Of a stretch of 45,954 bases of DNA, positions 42,649-45,954 are shown piece after piece. A program made the translations under genes and the position numbers. The stretch is from Spirochaetota bacterium. Its GTDB lineage: Bacteria; Spirochaetota; UBA4802; UBA5368. The notes under the pieces were generated by a model. The model saw nothing but the letters and a program-made list of their open reading frames with translations, did no database searches and had not been told where the DNA came from. Location of the stretch: assembly GCA_025457965.1 (NCBI GenBank), contig JALOTJ010000007.1:1-45954 (forward strand). Direction: 5' to 3'. Positions within the stretch are counted from its first letter, which is position 1. Each line of letters opens with the position of its first letter.

Positions 42649-42679
42649 ATAAATAGAATCCCCGCACGGCCTGTCCGGG

Positions 42680-43129
42680 CTAGAAGAGCCGGCCGCTGTC
42701 CAAAAGGATCGTGACGGGACCCCAGTTGACAAGATTGACCGTCATGTCCGCCCCGAACACGCCCTTTTCCACGACCGGATGGAGCCTGCGACAGTGAGCG
42801 ACCAAACGGTCGAACATCTCCCGGGCCGGGCCGGGGGGCATCGCCCCGGAATAAGACGGACGCCTGCCTTTACGTGCGTCGCCGTACAGCGTGAACTGCG
42901 AAACGAGAAGCAGCCCGCCTCCCGCCTCGGACAGGGTATGATTCATGACTCCCGACCCGTCGTCGAAAATCCGCAGTCCCAGGATTTTTCCGGCAATATA
43001 CTCATAATCCGCATCGGTATCGTCACGATGAAATCCGACCAGCGCGAGCATGCCCCTGCCGATGGAGGCAACCGCCATGCCGTCAAGCTCCACGCCGGCC
43101 TGCAGCACTCGCTGAACTACCGCTCTCAT
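42680..43129 (-). CDS. dtd: D-aminoacyl-tRNA deacylase
   Basis: 149 residues, full family length. It hydrolyses D-aminoacyl-tRNAs (e.g. D-Tyr-tRNA) and so protects translation. MRAVVQRVLQAGVELDG is the standard start, LLVSQFTLYGDARKGRRPSY contains the SQFTLY motif of the active site, and VNLVNWGPVTILLDS contains the NxGPVT motif. Both residues that bind the D-amino-acid end are therefore present. It follows trxA by 43 nt on the same strand; a run of nine G lies between them. Confidence 0.95.
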   Translation of the reverse strand: MRAVVQRVLQAGVELDGMAVASIGRGMLALVGFHRDDTDADYEYIAGKILGLRIFDDGSGVMNHTLSEAGGGLLLVSQFTLYGDARKGRRPSYSGAMPPGPAREMFDRLVAHCRRLHPVVEKGVFGADMTVNLVNWGPVTILLDSGRLF

Positions 43130-43172
43130 GGAGAATAGCGAACCGGGGACAGTGAAACCGGGGGGGGGCCGG

Positions 43173-43487
43173 CTATTTCAGTTTCTGGCTCAGCACGTTT
43201 TCCGGCTGAACCCCTATCATCCGCTCCGACTCGTTGCCATCGGCAAAGAGTATCAGCGTGGGGATCGAGCTGATGCCGTACTTCTGCGCGATCTGCGGGT
43301 TCTCATCGGTATTGAGCTTGGTTATCTTCGCGCTGATGGTCCCGGACTGCGCAAGCCGCTCCAGGATGGGGGTCTGCATCCTGCAGGGACCGCACCACGG
43401 GGCCCAGAAATCCACCAGCACCTTGCCGGGGGCCTCCAGGACCTCCTTGTTGAAATTACCGTCATTTACCTCAAGGATACCAGCCAT
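43173..43487 (-). CDS. trxA: Thioredoxin
   Basis: 104 residues. Dithiol-disulfide oxidoreductase of the cytoplasm with active site FWAPWCGPCRMQTPIL (WCGPC) and the cis-proline segment GISSIPTLILFADGNE. No signal peptide. AGGAGGAG lies just before the ATG. It could reduce the cytoplasmic reductases of the cell; the MsrAB in this window is exported and needs another donor. It is the first gene of trxA-dtd. Confidence 0.96.
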   Translation of the reverse strand: MAGILEVNDGNFNKEVLEAPGKVLVDFWAPWCGPCRMQTPILERLAQSGTISAKITKLNTDENPQIAQKYGISSIPTLILFADGNESERMIGVQPENVLSQKLK

Positions 43488-43566
43488 ATCTCCTCCTCAT
43501 TCATCGCCGCAACTCACTTTGAATTAACCGAGCGCGCGGAGTATGTCAATACAATTTGAACGCCCG

Positions 43567-43597
43567 GGGGCAAATAATCCCTTTCATTATTTGCCCC
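43567..43597. promoter_or_regulatory. Perfect 12-bp inverted repeat between trxA and the next gene
   Basis: GGGGCAAATAAT, 7-nt loop, ATTATTTGCCCC (43567-43578 and 43586-43597). It lies 80 bp before trxA on one side and 87 bp before the secreted-protein start on the other. No T-run follows on either strand, so it is more likely an operator or leader structure than a terminator. Confidence 0.45.
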
Positions 43598-43683
43598 GCG
43601 CGTCCGATAATGAAGTCAGGCGCCCCATGTCCCGTCCCGGGCACCATGACGGCCCGCGACATCTTACAGCGAGGATTCACATC

Positions 43684-44331
43684 ATGAAACGATTCATCGA
43701 GGGATTCCTGGCGGTATGCATTCTGGCGGCATGCGTATCGCTTTTCGCCCAGACGGCTCCCGCCCGGAAGACTCCGCCGACCCCGGCCAGGGAAGCCCCG
43801 GCCGTAAAAGAAACACCCAAGACCGCCGGCAGAACGATAGAAGGTTTCAACAAAACCAAGTGGGGCGATACTCTGAACTCGGTGAAGAATAACGTACTGG
43901 GCAAAATCACCTACACCGATGAAAAGAAAATCATCACCTCGCGTGACGGGGATATAGAATATATTTACGGCTTCTTTGCCCGCGAGACTGCTCCCGCGGC
44001 CGATTCCGGAGATACCACGGCCGCGGAAATCGAACCACGCCTCTATTATGTGGCCGTGCGTTTCCCCTATCTTGCCATGGACGAGGTGAACCGTCGCATC
44101 CAGGATCAGCACGGACCGTTTACGGGAGAGACCCTCAAGGACAACCAGGGTGCCCGGATATGGGACTCTGAAAAAACGGCCGTCGTCATGTGGGTGGACA
44201 GGTACGAAAAGAAACCATACAGCCGGAAGATCACCTATGTGGGAAAGGAACTCGCTAAGGATGTCAACAGGTACCAGGAAGAGGTGTTCAGTCGCGCCGA
44301 GATCGAGATTTTAAAGCGGCTCAAACCCTGA
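43684..44331 (+). CDS. Secreted protein of unknown function
   Basis: About 215 residues. Signal peptide MKRFIEGFLAVCILAACVSL...FA is followed by a Pro/Ala/Lys-rich segment (PARKTPPTPAREAPAVKETP) and a folded domain from about residue 50: GFNKTKWGDTLNSVKNNVLG, DGDIEYIYGFFARE, RLYYVAVRFPYLAMDEVNRR and KITYVGKELAKDVNRYQEEV. WGDTLNSVKNNV with a later aromatic strand pattern is common in secreted proteins of unknown family. ATG at 43684 has GAGG upstream. It ends in a strong terminator. Confidence 0.75.
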   Translation: MKRFIEGFLAVCILAACVSLFAQTAPARKTPPTPAREAPAVKETPKTAGRTIEGFNKTKWGDTLNSVKNNVLGKITYTDEKKIITSRDGDIEYIYGFFARETAPAADSGDTTAAEIEPRLYYVAVRFPYLAMDEVNRRIQDQHGPFTGETLKDNQGARIWDSEKTAVVMWVDRYEKKPYSRKITYVGKELAKDVNRYQEEVFSRAEIEILKRLKP

Positions 44332-44376
44332 CCCGGCACGCCGCGCGGCAGGGTCGGTCCTTATCCTTAAAGCCAG

Positions 44377-44416
44377 GCGAAGGGCGGATCAGAATGATCC
44401 GCCCTTCGCGTTTTTA
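44377..44416 (+). terminator. Intrinsic terminator
   Basis: Perfect 15-bp stem GCGAAGGGCGGATCA/TGATCCGCCCTTCGC (44377-44391, 44395-44409) with a GAA loop, followed by GTTTTTAT. It serves the secreted-protein gene. It lies just beyond the stop of the leftward tail-fibre gene and has no T-run on that side. Confidence 0.9.
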
Positions 44417-45954
44417 TAGATGCGCCACAAACACCGGGATGGTTCCCATTCCCTCGGAGAGCCCGTCGAGCGCCTTTCCGATAACGGTGCCGATTTTGGC
44501 GAACGAGTCGATCTCCCCGGCCATGCCGCACCCCGGCGTCTCAGATGTCACGATGAGGTCGCCCGGCCGAATCGGGCGGCTGCGCGCGTCGACCTTGCAG
44601 AGCGCCCTGCCGGCAAGCGCCACCGGATACGCCTTCTTCGACTCGCCGGTGTTGTCAATCACAACCGTCGGGTTTCCCGAAACGATCCCGACGACCGAAC
44701 GAATGTATGCGCCGCTCGAACGTGACAGCACGCCGCCCCCGACCGTACTGACCGTAAGGATATCGCCCGGAGAGATGTAATCGATATCATCGACCTCGAA
44801 CATCTCCACGATATTCACCGGGAACGAGCCCTCCCGGCTCCGGTTGTGGACCCGCATCCTGCCATGGAACTCCGACGAACCCTTTACCAGAAGCGCCTCT
44901 CCGTTGCCCACGAGGTTCAGCGTATCGTCGTAGTCGCCGATCGAACCGTAACCGTCCGCGACCAGGGAAAAGGTGTGCTCGCTTGCGAACACGCCGCCCG
45001 CGCCGAACCGTGAAACGCCGAGCACCCCGCAGCCGCGCGGCCCGGCCTCGCCGTTGCCCGGTGACTGCCCCCGCACACCGGCGAATGCGCCGTGGCCGAG
45101 CACCCCCCACGAGCGTTGTGCGCCATCGGGAAGACCCGCGGACACACCGATCACACCGACCGAGCCGTCGCCGGTGGATTCGTTTTTCGCGTACACCACC
45201 GCCGAGGAGTCCGGCGGCGGAGCTATCCCGGCGAAGGCCTCACTGCGCTTCTCGGTCACGCTTATCGTGCCGGAGTGGCCGGAATATGAATGCACCAGCG
45301 GCGCGTAGGTATGCGAATGGGGAAGCGGTTCCCTGGGGTCCGAGAGCCGCGCGTCATCGGACTGAAGTACCGCTCCCTTCCTGGTCTCCCCGTTCCCGGC
45401 GAGGACCACTATGCCCGGCGCGCTTTCGGTCGCGTTTTTCAGCCGGCGGTCGTTACCCTGCACAACAACGCCCCCGGCGTCCTCGCCATCCTCCGCGAGC
45501 TCGACAATCCCCTTCGCCATCGTCGTGGCATTTTTCAGCCGCCGGTCATTCCCCTGCACCGCCACTTCTGCGGCATCCTCACCGTCATCGGCGAGTTCGA
45601 CGATCCCCTTCAACGTCGTCGTGGCGTTTTTGAGACGCCGGTCACTCCCCTGCACCGCAGTCAGCGCTGCATTCTCGCCGTCTTTCGCGAAACGCAGAAT
45701 GCCCCTGGCCGTCTCGCTTGCATTTTTAAGACGGCTGTCGCTCGCCTGCACAACAACGCCCTCGCGGTCCTCTCCGTCCTCCGCGAGCTCAACGATTCCC
45801 ACCGCCGTCGTCGTCGAATTTTTAAGCCGCCGGTCGCTCCCCTGGACCGCAACGCCCTCGCGGTCCTCTCCGTCCTCCGCGAGCTCGACAATGCCCCTGG
45901 CCATCGTCGTCGCGTTCTTCAACCGCCGGTCGCTCCCCTGGACCGCGGCCAGCG
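44414..45954 (-). CDS. Tail-fibre-like repeat protein, N-terminus beyond the window
   Basis: At least 513 residues; the frame is open through the right edge. The visible N-terminal part has six copies of a 32-residue unit of form AVQGSDRRLKNATTTxxGIV-ELAEDGED, resembling phage tail-fibre repeats (Phage_fiber_2 type). A His-containing link (DPREPLPHSHTYAPLVHSYS) leads to a Gly-rich middle (GVLGHGAFAGVRGQSPGNGE, then GVLGVSRFGAGGVFASEH). The C-terminus (IDYISPGDILTVSTVGGGVL, VVGIVSGNPTVVIDNTG, RPIRPGDLIVTSETPGCGM) is a module I have seen in large secreted or fibre-like proteins of environmental bacteria. No signal peptide can be seen because the start is missing. Neighbours are housekeeping genes, so this is not evidently a prophage. 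It may be a surface fibre. Confidence 0.8.
   Translation of the reverse strand, partial: LAAVQGSDRRLKNATTMARGIVELAEDGEDREGVAVQGSDRRLKNSTTTAVGIVELAEDGEDREGVVVQASDSRLKNASETARGILRFAKDGENAALTAVQGSDRRLKNATTTLKGIVELADDGEDAAEVAVQGNDRRLKNATTMAKGIVELAEDGEDAGGVVVQGNDRRLKNATESAPGIVVLAGNGETRKGAVLQSDDARLSDPREPLPHSHTYAPLVHSYSGHSGTISVTEKRSEAFAGIAPPPDSSAVVYAKNESTGDGSVGVIGVSAGLPDGAQRSWGVLGHGAFAGVRGQSPGNGEAGPRGCGVLGVSRFGAGGVFASEHTFSLVADGYGSIGDYDDTLNLVGNGEALLVKGSSEFHGRMRVHNRSREGSFPVNIVEMFEVDDIDYISPGDILTVSTVGGGVLSRSSGAYIRSVVGIVSGNPTVVIDNTGESKKAYPVALAGRALCKVDARSRPIRPGDLIVTSETPGCGMAGEIDSFAKIGTVIGKALDGLSEGMGTIPVFVAHL
45351..45954 (-). repeat. 96-bp tandem repeats encoding 32-residue units
   Basis: The segment encoding DRRLKN recurs at an exact 96-bp spacing (plus-strand landmark positions 45927, 45831, 45735, 45639, 45543, 45447 and a decayed 45351). 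No insertions or deletions; differences are mainly at third positions and a few residues. The array continues past the right edge. Confidence 0.92.

Noticed and set aside
44983-45633. A 216-codon plus-strand frame opposite the tail-fibre gene
   Set aside because: It is Arg/Pro-rich and repeats at the 96-bp period of the opposite gene, so it is a shadow frame.
45351-45954. Regularly spaced repeats as a possible CRISPR array
   Set aside because: The whole 96-bp period is conserved and codes for protein in one frame; there are no unique spacers.
44414-45954. A prophage tail region
   Set aside because: Only one gene has fibre-like repeats; no structural, lysis, integrase or packaging gene is visible, and neighbours are housekeeping genes. 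The flank to the right is unseen.

Overview
The window reads as the chromosome of a GC-rich, free-living diderm bacterium. It holds lipoproteins and secreted proteins with lipoboxes or signal peptides, a Tat substrate, signal peptidase I, an ECF sigma factor with a membrane FecR-type partner, a chemotaxis deamidase (CheD) and phospholipid synthesis genes. Two FecR-domain proteins, CheD next to an HDOD protein, and many small secreted proteins of unknown family would fit a spirochaete (Spirochaetota), with Deltaproteobacteria-like lineages as the alternative. This is inference, because no rRNA or other marker gene is present. No tRNA, rRNA, CRISPR array, integrase or transposase was seen. Genes are dense on both strands, often with ATGA overlaps.

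Layout. 1-1.9 kb: a truncated Lys/Ala-rich secreted protein diverges from an ECF sigma factor followed by a zinc-finger/TM/FecR protein. 1.9-5.6 kb (minus): four overlapping genes ending in a histidine phosphatase and a PhoA-type lipoprotein phosphatase. 6.0-8.7 kb (plus): cheD, an HDOD protein, a zinc-ribbon membrane protein and a methyltransferase. 8.7-13.4 kb: a 53-residue gene, an aminotransferase, lepB, a K+ channel with a separate cyclic-nucleotide-binding protein, and a HEAT-repeat protein. 13.6-17.2 kb: a sugar nucleotidyltransferase fused to a degenerate phosphomannomutase domain, then an M20 peptidase. 17.2-25.3 kb: a membrane protein, a truncated AMP-ligase, two secreted proteins (one with FecR), a degenerate ADP-ribosylglycohydrolase-like protein, and a metallo-beta-lactamase/double-hotdog pair. 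25.5-32.3 kb: DEAD-box helicase, secreted MsrAB, DUF1295 protein, WrbA, Tat-exported amidohydrolase, YjbQ. 32.4-37.6 kb: stand-alone AICAR transformylase, a GpsA fused to a PlsB-like domain, an EamA transporter and PlsC. 37.8-43.5 kb: HI0933-type flavoprotein, then an operon of shikimate kinase-chorismate synthase fusion, ribF, ogt and a DUF493 gene, then trxA-dtd. 43.7-46.0 kb: a secreted protein and a tail-fibre-repeat protein running off the right edge.

The most unusual features are a 167-bp MITE/REP-like element with inverted ends and a flanking direct repeat, inserted against the start codon of the aroK-aroC fusion; the aroK-aroC fusion itself; the GpsA fusion to a PlsB-like domain that has lost its HX4D aspartate; and several proteins that keep an enzyme fold but lack key catalytic residues (phosphomannomutase domain, ADP-ribosylglycohydrolase, AMP-ligase). 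Nothing in the window forms an obvious defence or mobile-element system.
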